A stretch of DNA of 41,458 nucleotides from an uncultured Actinomycetes bacterium (GTDB lineage Bacteria > Actinomycetota > Acidimicrobiia > Acidimicrobiales > SZUA-35): NCBI GenBank assembly GCA_902826025.1, contig CADEDH010000022.1:43230-84687 (forward strand), written 5' to 3'. The first letter of the stretch is position 1, and each line of letters opens with the position of its first letter. This document shows positions 15,967-24,045 of this stretch, in pieces. The position numbers were made by a program, and so were the translations under genes. A model generated the notes under the pieces. The model was not told the DNA's origin, ran no database searches, and worked only from the letters and a program-made list of their open reading frames with translations.

Positions 15967-17577
15967 TCAGTTGCAGCTGCTGGTGCCGAGGTCCCAGGGG
16001 CACGGCGCCGACTTGCCCGACAGCTCGACGATGCCGATGTCGGGATCGATCACCCAGCTCTGCTTGGCTGCGTCGAACCGGGAGATGTCGGACCCTTCGG
16101 TGGGGTAGGGGTCATCGGCGCCCTTCATGTTGTACTTCACGCCGTCGAGCAGGTTGGGGTTGGTCATGCTGAGCATCCGGGCCGCCAGCATGAAGTTGGG
16201 CCGGCTGACCCCGCCCGGCAGCTCGGCTGCGATCTTCAGCGACTCCACCACCGGCCAGCTGTGGTTGAAGCCCATGTTGAGCAAGCCAGAGCTCTCGGGG
16301 GCCTTGCCGGCATCGGTGAGCAGCTTGCGGGCGAACGCCACCCACGGGTCGTCGAGCAGGGCGGAGTCGTTGAAGTCCTTCACCCCGCCGCCCACGATGA
16401 GCCAGCCGTCGGACGCCGAACCGTCACCGCCAACGGCATCTTTGCCGATGTAGGTCATGGCCTTGCACACCGAGGGCTGGAACAGCAGCTTGGCCGACTC
16501 CTTGAGGCCGTTGTTGGCCGCTTCGAGGATGGCCTGGGTACACGGCGTGCCACCGGTCATGGCGATGAACACGTCGGGGTTGGCCGCCGCCAGCGTGGTC
16601 ATCTGGCTGGTGATCACCACCGCGGTCGGGTCGACCCGCTCGAACACGAAGTTGATCTTCGTGTCCGACGAGTCCATGAAGTTCTGGAAGCCGACCTCGT
16701 AGGCCTTGCCGAAGTCGTTCTGCATGATCAGGGCGGCCACCGTGATCTCCTCCTGGTCGCCCAGGCGGGAGGTGATCAGGTTGCCCCACAGCACGGCCTC
16801 GGTGTTGTAGGCCAGCAGGTTGCCCCAGGTCCACGGGTGGTTCACGGGGTCGCCCCAGGCGGGATGGCCGCTGATCACGTAGGGGTTGGGCACGCAGCGG
16901 GCGTTGAGTTTGTCGTAGACCTTGAGGGTGTTGGGCGAGCCGGTGGTCTTGATCATGAACGAACCCTCGGAGTCGAGCAGCTCGTCGACCAGGGGCACGG
17001 TCTTGGCCGGGTCGTAGCTGTCGTCGCGTCGGTCGCTGGTGATGGTGTAGGTCTTACCGGTGATGTCGGTGATGCCACCCTGGCCGTTGATGTAGTCGTA
17101 GTAGACACCTTCGGCGAAGCCGGCGTTGGTCCAGTCGGCGGCGATGCCGGAGGCCGGGATCGTCTGGCCGATCTTGACCACCCCGCCCTCCAGGCCCTGG
17201 TACGCGTCCCAGCCGGCGCCGCACTGGGAGAGGTCGACCTCGAAGCCAGGGCCAGTGAGCTTGTTGGCCCCCTGGTCCCACCCCCAGCCGTTGGCCTTGA
17301 TCTCGTCGATGATCTCCTGGCGCTGCGAGGCCCAGAGCGTCTCGTAGTCCTCCATCGAGGTGATGGTGGCGGGGGCATCGGCGGTCGATCCGCCGGCGCC
17401 GGTGGTAGTGGTGTTCTGGATGGCGTCCTCGGCCGCCTGCTGGGCGTTGGCGTCGACGATCCGGCCCTCCTCGGCCCCTTCGTCGTTGCCGCTGCTGCTA
17501 CCGCAGGCGGTGGCCACCAGGGCCAGGCTGAAGAGCGCGCCGACGGCGCGCCGGTATGGATGCTGTGCTCGTCTCAC
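15967..17577 (-). CDS. ABC transporter substrate-binding lipoprotein (Peripla_BP_6 / LivK-like)
   Basis: A 536-residue exported lipoprotein. The signal peptide ends in the lipobox VATAC, so C25 is lipidated. A Ser/Gly/Asp-rich linker follows and then a two-lobed type I periplasmic-binding fold: VVKIGQTIPASG (first strand of the ligand-binding domain), AGFAEGVYYDYINGQGGI, and later NPDVFIAMTGGTPCTQAI. Relatives bind branched-chain amino acids, amides or urea. Several cysteines occur, including a CPW...SSC C-terminus. It starts at the GTG at 17577. No permease or ATPase genes flank it, so it is an orphan receptor here and the ligand is unknown. Confidence 0.85.
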   Translation of the reverse strand: MRRAQHPYRRAVGALFSLALVATACGSSSGNDEGAEEGRIVDANAQQAAEDAIQNTTTTGAGGSTADAPATITSMEDYETLWASQRQEIIDEIKANGWGWDQGANKLTGPGFEVDLSQCGAGWDAYQGLEGGVVKIGQTIPASGIAADWTNAGFAEGVYYDYINGQGGITDITGKTYTITSDRRDDSYDPAKTVPLVDELLDSEGSFMIKTTGSPNTLKVYDKLNARCVPNPYVISGHPAWGDPVNHPWTWGNLLAYNTEAVLWGNLITSRLGDQEEITVAALIMQNDFGKAYEVGFQNFMDSSDTKINFVFERVDPTAVVITSQMTTLAAANPDVFIAMTGGTPCTQAILEAANNGLKESAKLLFQPSVCKAMTYIGKDAVGGDGSASDGWLIVGGGVKDFNDSALLDDPWVAFARKLLTDAGKAPESSGLLNMGFNHSWPVVESLKIAAELPGGVSRPNFMLAARMLSMTNPNLLDGVKYNMKGADDPYPTEGSDISRFDAAKQSWVIDPDIGIVELSGKSAPCPWDLGTSSCN

Positions 17578-17728
17578 TGATGGTCCCCCCCGGGATCAGA
17601 GATGGTTGTTTCGCAACGCTACTAGCGGGGGCGGGGCGGCGACAGCTCCGGGCTGGCCCGCAGGTCCGGGCGACGGGGATGGGGCCCCGGCGCTGATGGG
17701 GTCCGGGGGCGCCCCGCCTCCGAAAGGC

Positions 17729-19099
17729 TCAGCTCAGGCCGAGCTGGCGGTTGAGGCGACGGTGGAAGTGGGCGATGCGGCTTTCCTGGTAGTCGGCCAG
17801 GAGCAGGCGGTGGGTGGGATCGGCCCGCATGCCCCGCTGGACCCGGTGCAGGTTGGCGATGTCCTGGTCCACCACCATGCCCAGGGCCTCGAAGCCGGGG
17901 GCGTGGGTCCAGGTCTCGCCCGGCTCCAGCCAGTGCTCGGCCGCCGGCTCCCGGCTGGCCCCGGGGCCAACCGGGTGGAGCAGCATGATCTCCATCAGGC
18001 TCTGGCCCGGGTCGTCGCCCCAGGGCCGGAACCGGTAGGCGATCGGCAGCGACCAGCCCATCCAGGGGGCGAAGTTGGGGAACAGGAAGTACTGGATGGA
18101 GTCGAGCAGCTCGGCGTCCGACGCCGCCGACAGATCCACCCCCCACCGCTTCGAGTAGGACTGCCGGAACCGCTCGCCCAGGAAGGCCCGAACGTCGACG
18201 TCGTCGGGAACGTCGGCCACGCGGTCGGGCGCCGGCAGCATCTTCTGCACGGTGCGGGCGATCTCGCCCGCTGGCACCGTGCCCTGCAGGGCGGTGGCCG
18301 GGATCCCGATGGCCTGGAGGAGCCGGCTCACGTTCGGTCCGAAGAGGTCGTACTGGCAGTCGAAATCGTTGGCGAAGCGGATCGTGTGCCCGTGGGTGGT
18401 GGAGATGTGGTACGCCTCCAGGAAGGCCTCCATGGTCGCCTTCCAGTTGGCGTGCACCACCTGGCAGGCGTGGTGGGCCACCACCCGATCGGCCAGCGGG
18501 TGCTGGGCGAAGTGGTCGGCCAGGGGGTGGCTGAAGGCGGCGAACGGCTCGGGATCGGCCCCCGGGTGCACGAACACGAAGCCCTGCCACTCCGCCACCG
18601 CCACCTCACCCAGTCGCAGGGCGTCGGCCTCGGCGTGGGGGAAGTCCCAGGCTGCCGGCATACCCCGGAAGGTGCCGTCGATGCTCCAGGCGAACCCGTG
18701 GAACGGGCACTTGAACACCGCCGTGTTGCCTTTGCCCTCGACCAGGGTGGTGCCGCGGTGGCGGCAGGTGTTGCGGAAGGCCTGGATCCGGTCGGTTCCG
18801 GAGCGGACCACGATGATCGACTGGTCGGCCACCTCGTAGAGCACGTGGTCACCAACGTTGGGGATGTGCTCCCGGCGACAGGCGAATTGCCAGGTGTCGC
18901 CCCACAGCCGCTGGCGCTCGAGGTCGGCGAACTCCCGGGACAGGTATCGGTCCACCCCGATGGCGGTCGGCTCCGGGCCAGGGACGGGATCGCCCTGGAT
19001 CCGCAGGGCCGGGATGGGCGGTACCGGGTCGGTGTCGAGCACCTGCTGGTAGCTGATGCCGCTGCTGCTCCCCGCCCCCTGAATGCTCATGGTCGTCAT
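17729..19099 (-). CDS. Rieske [2Fe-2S] aromatic-ring-hydroxylating oxygenase, alpha subunit
   Basis: A 456-residue oxygenase component. The N-terminal Rieske domain shows C112-x-H114 (TCRHRGTTL) and C131-x2-H134 (KCPFHGFAW), which ligate the 2Fe-2S cluster. The catalytic domain carries the mononuclear-iron motif NWKATMEAFLEAYHISTTH (H231, H236). This family activates O2 for dihydroxylation, monooxygenation or demethylation with electrons from a separate reductase. The first Met (19099) gives MTTMSIQ; the Met at 19090, ten bases after GGAAG, is an equally reasonable start. No ferredoxin, reductase or beta-subunit gene is adjacent. The substrate is unknown. It is divergent from the kinase gene. 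Confidence 0.9.
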   Translation of the reverse strand: MTTMSIQGAGSSSGISYQQVLDTDPVPPIPALRIQGDPVPGPEPTAIGVDRYLSREFADLERQRLWGDTWQFACRREHIPNVGDHVLYEVADQSIIVVRSGTDRIQAFRNTCRHRGTTLVEGKGNTAVFKCPFHGFAWSIDGTFRGMPAAWDFPHAEADALRLGEVAVAEWQGFVFVHPGADPEPFAAFSHPLADHFAQHPLADRVVAHHACQVVHANWKATMEAFLEAYHISTTHGHTIRFANDFDCQYDLFGPNVSRLLQAIGIPATALQGTVPAGEIARTVQKMLPAPDRVADVPDDVDVRAFLGERFRQSYSKRWGVDLSAASDAELLDSIQYFLFPNFAPWMGWSLPIAYRFRPWGDDPGQSLMEIMLLHPVGPGASREPAAEHWLEPGETWTHAPGFEALGMVVDQDIANLHRVQRGMRADPTHRLLLADYQESRIAHFHRRLNRQLGLS

Positions 19100-19176
19100 G
19101 CTTCCACGCCCTATGCTGACGGGCCAGCCGTTGCGGCGGCACGGGTAGCGGGCGCGGACCAAAGAGGGGCAGGGCC

Positions 19177-21213
19177 GTGACGACGGTTGATCTCGGCATC
19201 GAGCACCTGAGCGAGGCCGAGGTGATCGGCCGGGGCGGTTTCGCCACCGTGTACGCCGCCACCAACGACCTGCTCGGCACCCGGGTGGCGGTGAAGGTGC
19301 TGGCCCCCCTGACCGACGAGGCCGACCGGCGGCGGTTCGAGCGGGAGTGCCGGGTGATGGGGCGGGTGTCGACCCATCCGTCGGTGGTCACCGTGCACCA
19401 CGCCGGCTACAGCGCCGAAGGTCGGCCCTACCTGGTTATGGAGCTGATGGAGGGCGGCTCGCTGGCCGACCGGCTCCGGGCCGGCGGGCCCCTGGGGTGG
19501 GCCGAGGCGGTGGACCACGGGATCGCCGTAGCCGAGGCGCTGGCCCACGCCCACGCCGAGGGCATCCTGCACCGTGACGTGAAGCCGGAGAACATCCTGG
19601 TGACCGCCGATCGGCCCCGCCTCACGGACTTCGGCATCGCGTACCTGCGGGACTCCACGGCGGCCACGTCGGCCAGCATCTCGGCCAGCTGGCTCCACGC
19701 CCCACCTGAGACCTTCGCCAACCAGCGCGACGAGCGGTCCGACCTCTACTCGCTCGGCTCCACCCTGTACCAACTGGTCGCCGGCCACGCGCCGTTCTGG
19801 CGCCCGGGGGAAGACTCGCTCAACCCGCTGCTGTACCGGCTGGTCAACGAGCCGGCCCCCCATCTGGCGCCGGAGGTGGCCCCGCCGGCGCTCGACGCCT
19901 TCCTCCAGCGGTGCCTGGCCAAGAGCCCGGGCGACCGTCCGCCGTCGGCCGCCGCCTGCGCCGACGAGCTGCGGGCGATCCGGGCCGGAGGGGTCGGCGG
20001 TGCGATCGGCGCCCCGTCGCCCGATCTGGCGGCCACGGTGGCCGCCCCGCTCGATCCGACGGTGGTCGCCCCCGCCCCGACCGTTGCCGCCCCGACTCCG
20101 ACTCCGACCCCGACCCCGACCCCGACCCCGGCTCCGCAGCCGGATCTGGGGATGCAGCACGTCACTTCTGACGCCCCTGATCCCCAGATCTCGGAGCAGG
20201 CCCCGGCACCGGCCAAGGGCCGGCGAGGGCTGCTCCTGGCCGGGTTGGGGGTGCTGGTGGCCGTGGCCGTGGTGGCCGGCGGGCTGGTGCTGGCCAACCG
20301 GGGCGGTGGCGGAGGCAGCCCGTTCAGCGAGACCGACGACGGAGCCCTCCTGTTCCACGGCCATGGCGACGGGGTGCTGGGCCTGGCCCAGCTGCCCGAC
20401 GGGCGGCTCGTGTCGGCCAGCGCCGACTCGACCATCCAGGTGTGGGACCCCGAGCGCACCGACGTGGCCCCGGTGGTGTTCGAGGGGCACGAGGGCGTCG
20501 TGCGGGGCGTGGCCGCGCTCGGCGCCGACCGGATCGTGTCGGCCGGCGCCGACGGCACGGCCCGGGTGTGGAGCGTGGCCGACCCGGGCGAGCCGGGCCC
20601 GGTGTTCGAGGGGCACGGCGCCGAGGTGGCGGCCGTGGCCGCCCTGGGCGACGGAGGCCCGGTGGCGACGGCCGGCGAAGACGGAGCGGTGCAGACGTGG
20701 GATCCCGCCACGGGCAAGGTGGAGGCCGTGCTCGACGTGGGTGGCGCGGTGCGGGCCGTCATCGGCGTGGAGGACGGCGCAGCGTTGGTGGCCGGCGGCA
20801 CCGGGGGCACGCTGCAGCGCTGGGACGACCCGGCGTCGGCCCCCACCGAGCCCGGCGCCAGCTACGGCGGGTCCCAGGGGTCGATCAACGGGCTGGCTCC
20901 CATCGGCGCCGACCGGTTCGTCTCGGTGGGCGAGGACGGTGTGATCCGGCTGTGGTCGGTGGCCGACGACTCGGGCCCGGCCGACAGCCTGGAGAACGAC
21001 GAGCCGGTCGACGCCGTCACCGTGACCCCTGAGGGCGTGATCGTCTTCGGTGACCGGTCGGGCACAGTGGTGGCATGGAACCCCGACACGGGTGACGTGA
21101 TCGATGTGGCCGAGCTGGGCGGGCGGGTCCGCTCGCTGCTGGCCCTGCCCGACGGCCGCCTGGTCGCCGGCACCGTGGGGGGCGACGTCCGCCTCTGGGC
21201 CCCGTCCTACTGA
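19177..21213 (+). CDS. Membrane-anchored Ser/Thr protein kinase with C-terminal WD40 propeller
   Basis: A 678-residue receptor kinase. The kinase domain (about 10-270) has a complete Hanks set: glycine loop GRGGFATV (18-25), K40 in VAVKVL, catalytic HRDVKPEN (D134), DFG (D151), and PPE where APE is expected. A Pro/Thr-repeat linker (PTPTPTPTPTPAPQP) leads to one transmembrane helix at about 350-372 (GLLLAGLGVLVAVAVVAG). The outside part has seven WD40 units, each ending in W (QVWD, RVWS, QTWD, QRWD, RLWS, VAWN, RLW), enough for one closed propeller. The GTG at 19177 follows GAGGGG. It should phosphorylate Ser/Thr when the propeller senses an unknown signal. Its last 7 bp overlap the convergent histidine kinase gene. 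Confidence 0.93.
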   Translation: MTTVDLGIEHLSEAEVIGRGGFATVYAATNDLLGTRVAVKVLAPLTDEADRRRFERECRVMGRVSTHPSVVTVHHAGYSAEGRPYLVMELMEGGSLADRLRAGGPLGWAEAVDHGIAVAEALAHAHAEGILHRDVKPENILVTADRPRLTDFGIAYLRDSTAATSASISASWLHAPPETFANQRDERSDLYSLGSTLYQLVAGHAPFWRPGEDSLNPLLYRLVNEPAPHLAPEVAPPALDAFLQRCLAKSPGDRPPSAAACADELRAIRAGGVGGAIGAPSPDLAATVAAPLDPTVVAPAPTVAAPTPTPTPTPTPTPAPQPDLGMQHVTSDAPDPQISEQAPAPAKGRRGLLLAGLGVLVAVAVVAGGLVLANRGGGGGSPFSETDDGALLFHGHGDGVLGLAQLPDGRLVSASADSTIQVWDPERTDVAPVVFEGHEGVVRGVAALGADRIVSAGADGTARVWSVADPGEPGPVFEGHGAEVAAVAALGDGGPVATAGEDGAVQTWDPATGKVEAVLDVGGAVRAVIGVEDGAALVAGGTGGTLQRWDDPASAPTEPGASYGGSQGSINGLAPIGADRFVSVGEDGVIRLWSVADDSGPADSLENDEPVDAVTVTPEGVIVFGDRSGTVVAWNPDTGDVIDVAELGGRVRSLLALPDGRLVAGTVGGDVRLWAPSY

Positions 21214-22463
21214 CCCACCGGGGTGCCCACGGGGAGGCGGAGGGTGAAGCGGGCGCCGCCCAGGGGGGAGCGGGAGGCCGCCACCGTCCCGTCGTGGGCG
21301 CTGGCCACCCCGGCCACGATGGCCAGCCCCAGGCCGGAGCCGCCGGCGTCGGCCGAGCGGGCCTCGTCGAGGCGGGCGAAACGCTCGAACACCCCGGAGA
21401 GTTGGTCGTTGGGAACCCCGGGCCCGTCGTCGTCCACGATCACGTCGGCCCAAAGGCCCTCGGAGTCGGCGGCCACCCTCACCGCCACCCGGCCGGCGGC
21501 GTGGCGTTGGGCGTTGGTGAGCAGGTTGCGCACGGCCCGGGCCAGGAGGTGACGGTCGCCGTCGACCACCAGCGGTTCTGGTGCCGTCACCTCGGCCGTT
21601 GGGGCCGCGGTCACTGCCTCCGCCTGCACCAGCTCGGTCAGGTCGACCGGGCGCCGGTGGAGGGGCCGGCCGCCCTCGTGCAGGCCCGAGAGCAGCACCA
21701 GGTCGTCCACCAGCTCGGCCAGCCGGGCCGCCTGGTGCTGCATGCGGCCCAGCGAGGCCTCGTCGCCCAGGCCCCGGGCCGACAGCTCCAGCTCGCCCTG
21801 CAGCGCCATCAGCGGCGTCCGCAGCTCGTGGGCGGCGTCGGTGGTGAAGCGGTCCATGGCCCGTCGGCCGTCGCTGATGCGGTCGAGCATGCCGTTCACG
21901 GTGAGGGCCAGGTGGCGGATCTCGTCGTCGGTGGAAGGTACCGGCACCCGCTCGGCGGCATCGGGGCCGATCCGGGCGGCCAGCCGGCTGATCCCGTCGA
22001 CCGGGCGGAGGGCCCGGTCGGTGGCGGCGCCGGCCACGGCGGCGGTGAACACAGCGGCGGCCGGCACCCCCACCCACAGGGCCCGGTGCAGGGGTCGGAG
22101 GCTCCGATTGAGGTTGCGGGTGGAGGCGGTGCCGACGAGCACCAGCGGCCCCGGGGCCCCGGTGACCGGGCGGACCACCTGGAGCTCGCCCGCCCGGGCC
22201 GGTGGCACGTCGGCCCCACCCGCGAGCACCCGGGCCGTCACCCCGTCGGCGGTGTCGATGCCCACCGCCACCTGGCCGGTGGCGGTCTGGGTCTCGAGCT
22301 GGTCGAGCACCTCGTCGATGCGCTGATTGATCGACTGGCGGCCGCTGCGCACCACCTGCAGGAACAGCAGGGTGCCGAGCACGGTGTAGAGGGCGGCGGT
22401 CACCACCAGAACGGTGAGCGTCACCCGCCCCCGCACCCCGGTCAGGTGGCGGCCCGGTGTCAT
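21207..22463 (-). CDS. Two-component sensor histidine kinase
   Basis: A 418-residue membrane kinase. TM1 is at about residues 12-37 (LTVLVVTAALYTVLGTLLFL), an extracytoplasmic sensor of about 120 residues follows, then TM2 (WVGVPAAAVFTAAVAG) and HAMP. The HisKA domain is FTTDAAHELRTPLMALQGEL, whose His is the phospho-acceptor. The HATPase_c domain has RNLLTNAQRH, VDDDGPGVP and GGSGLGLAI. The ATG at 22463 overlaps the response regulator stop by 4 bp (ATGA), so the pair is translationally coupled, regulator first. The domain layout matches MtrB/PrrB/TcrY-like actinobacterial kinases. The signal is unknown. Confidence 0.93.
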   Translation of the reverse strand: MTPGRHLTGVRGRVTLTVLVVTAALYTVLGTLLFLQVVRSGRQSINQRIDEVLDQLETQTATGQVAVGIDTADGVTARVLAGGADVPPARAGELQVVRPVTGAPGPLVLVGTASTRNLNRSLRPLHRALWVGVPAAAVFTAAVAGAATDRALRPVDGISRLAARIGPDAAERVPVPSTDDEIRHLALTVNGMLDRISDGRRAMDRFTTDAAHELRTPLMALQGELELSARGLGDEASLGRMQHQAARLAELVDDLVLLSGLHEGGRPLHRRPVDLTELVQAEAVTAAPTAEVTAPEPLVVDGDRHLLARAVRNLLTNAQRHAAGRVAVRVAADSEGLWADVIVDDDGPGVPNDQLSGVFERFARLDEARSADAGGSGLGLAIVAGVASAHDGTVAASRSPLGGARFTLRLPVGTPVGQ

Positions 22464-23128
22464 GCCGGGGCGGGCGCCGGGATGCGGTAGCCGACGCCCC
22501 GCACGTTCTCGATCTCCACCGGGGCCAGCTTGGCCCGCAGCTTGCGCAGGTAGACGTCCACGATGGTGGGGTCGACGCCGGCCTCGGGGCCCCACACCTC
22601 GTCGAGCAGCTCGTGGCGGGTGAGGCAGGCCCCAGCGGCCAGCAGAAGGTGACGCAGGAGCTGGTCTTCCCGGCTGGTGAGGGCGACCTCCCGGTCGGCC
22701 ACCAGGCAACGCCGGGTGCCCAGGTCGTAGCGGAGGGGGCCTCGCTCGATGCCGTTGCCGGCCAGGGCCGAGCCCCGCCGGATCAGGGCCCGGAGGCGGG
22801 CCGCCACCACGGCCACGCTCACCGGCTTGGTGAGGAAGTCGTCGGCGCCGGCGTCGAGCAGCTCGATCTGGTCGAGCTCGCCGGCCTTGGCCGTCAGGAT
22901 CAGGATGGGGACGGTCGACCCCTCGGAGCGGAGGTGGCTGCACACCCGGTAGCCGTTGAGGCCGGGCAGCAGCAGGTCGAGGACGATGGCGGCGTACCCT
23001 CCGGCGATGGCCCGCTCCAGGCCGGTGGCGCCGTCGGGCGCGGTGTCGACATCGAAGCCCTCGGCTCGCAAGCCGCGGTCGAGGACCGACCGGATGGCCT
23101 CGTCGTCCTCGATCACGAGCAACCGCAC
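22460..23128 (-). CDS. OmpR/PhoB-family response regulator
   Basis: A 222-residue regulator with an intact receiver: acidic pair D8/D9 (VIEDDE), phospho-acceptor D51 (IVLDLLLPG), T79 and K101 (FLTKPVS). A C-terminal winged helix follows (ALTSREDQLLRHLLL, VDVYLRKLRAKL, RGVGYRI). The start is GTG at 23128 (VRLLVIEDD); the longer frame upstream is not receiver-like. It is partner to the coupled histidine kinase. It probably binds the tandem repeats in the gap between its own gene and the divergent secreted-protein gene, giving both autoregulation and target control. Confidence 0.94.
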   Translation of the reverse strand: MRLLVIEDDEAIRSVLDRGLRAEGFDVDTAPDGATGLERAIAGGYAAIVLDLLLPGLNGYRVCSHLRSEGSTVPILILTAKAGELDQIELLDAGADDFLTKPVSVAVVAARLRALIRRGSALAGNGIERGPLRYDLGTRRCLVADREVALTSREDQLLRHLLLAAGACLTRHELLDEVWGPEAGVDPTIVDVYLRKLRAKLAPVEIENVRGVGYRIPAPAPA

Positions 23129-23179
23129 GGCTCGAACCGTAGCGGTGCCGCCCGGGCCGGGGTGGCCGGCACCGGGCGC

Positions 23180-23220
23180 CACGTTCAGCCCACGTTCAGA
23201 GTCGCACTGCTTCCATTCAG
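23180..23220. promoter_or_regulatory. Tandem 11-bp direct repeats, likely response regulator binding site
   Basis: CACGTTCAG occurs at 23180-23188 and 23191-23199, exactly 11 bp apart. A third, weaker TTCAG lies at 23216-23220, two periods on within 1 bp. PhoB/OmpR-type regulators bind head-to-tail on direct repeats of one helical turn, and actinobacterial PhoP boxes use GTTCA-type 11-bp units. The site lies 52 bp upstream of the regulator gene and about 90 bp upstream of the divergent secreted-protein gene. Confidence 0.7.
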
Positions 23221-23285
23221 GGATGGCCCCGGAAGATGCCCCCCAGAGCAGCGCGCAAGCCGCTGCCACCACCAAGGAGGACATC

Positions 23286-23942
23286 ATGGAACTTCCCGGA
23301 AGCAGGATCCCCTGGCTGCGGGCGGCGGGTGCCGCCGGCGCCGTGGGGGCGATGGTGATCGGCGGCGCCGTCACCACGGCCGGCGCCATCGACGACCCGG
23401 GCGGCGCCGAGCCGGCCAAGGTCCAGTTCATGGCCACCGACCCCGAGGGCGAGTGGTTCTCGTGCGACGTCGACGTGGACCTCGAAGGCGGCCCCGCCGG
23501 TGAGGGGGCGGGGCTGACCATCACCAATCTCAGGGCGGAGGCCGACGCCGACGGCGTCTCGTATGGCGTGGTGGTGAGCGCCTCGGGCGCCTTGCCCGCC
23601 GGCGAAGCCACGGAGGCGATGCCGGTGCCCGGCGGTGGAGGTGGGGCCGGCGTCATGATCGGCGAGATGGCCGAGCAGGGCGAGCCGCCCCGGGTCGTGG
23701 TGGGCGGCCATGCGATGGAAGCGGATGCGGTCGGGGCACCCGCTAGCGGGCCGCAGCGGACCGGTGCCGGGGCGGTGGCGATCGGCGAGCCCCCGGCCCT
23801 GCCCGCCCCGTCCGACGTCCGCCAGGGCACGGTCGAGGAGTGCAGCGACATCGACGTGAGGGTGGGTCCGGCCGCGATCGCGCCGCCGGGTACTCCTGCT
23901 GGGGCCGGCGTCGAGGCGGGCGGTCAGGACCAGGAGAGCTGA
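23286..23942 (+). CDS. Secreted Gly/Ala/Glu-rich protein of unknown function
   Basis: A 218-residue protein with a strong ribosome binding site (AAGGAGG, 5 bases before the ATG). Residues 1-35 are a signal peptide (LRAAGAAGAVGAMVIGGAVTT). The mature chain is acidic and low in aromatics, with a beta-like segment (GEWFSCDVDVDLEG) and a late TVEECSDIDVRV segment; C59 and the later Cys could bridge. It is transcribed away from the two-component pair with tandem repeats in between, so it is the most likely direct target of that regulator and may feed back on the sensor. No family was recognised. Confidence 0.7.
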   Translation: MELPGSRIPWLRAAGAAGAVGAMVIGGAVTTAGAIDDPGGAEPAKVQFMATDPEGEWFSCDVDVDLEGGPAGEGAGLTITNLRAEADADGVSYGVVVSASGALPAGEATEAMPVPGGGGGAGVMIGEMAEQGEPPRVVVGGHAMEADAVGAPASGPQRTGAGAVAIGEPPALPAPSDVRQGTVEECSDIDVRVGPAAIAPPGTPAGAGVEAGGQDQES

Positions 23943-24045
23943 GCTGGGTGGTGCGCCGGGAGGTGGCCCCGGCGTGACGCGGCGGGCTCACCGGCCCGCA
24001 TGAGTGGAGATTGGTCCGAACCGGCCGCTATGGTCCCCCGGCACC

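Noticed and set aside
20095-20140. (CCGACC)n-type hexamer repeats
   Set aside because: They encode the Pro/Thr linker of the Ser/Thr kinase in frame, so they are coding low complexity, not a regulatory repeat.
19111-22077. 988-residue minus-strand ORF opposite the kinase
   Set aside because: Arg/Gly/Pro-rich antisense translation of the kinase and histidine kinase genes. It spans three genes and has no recognisable domain.
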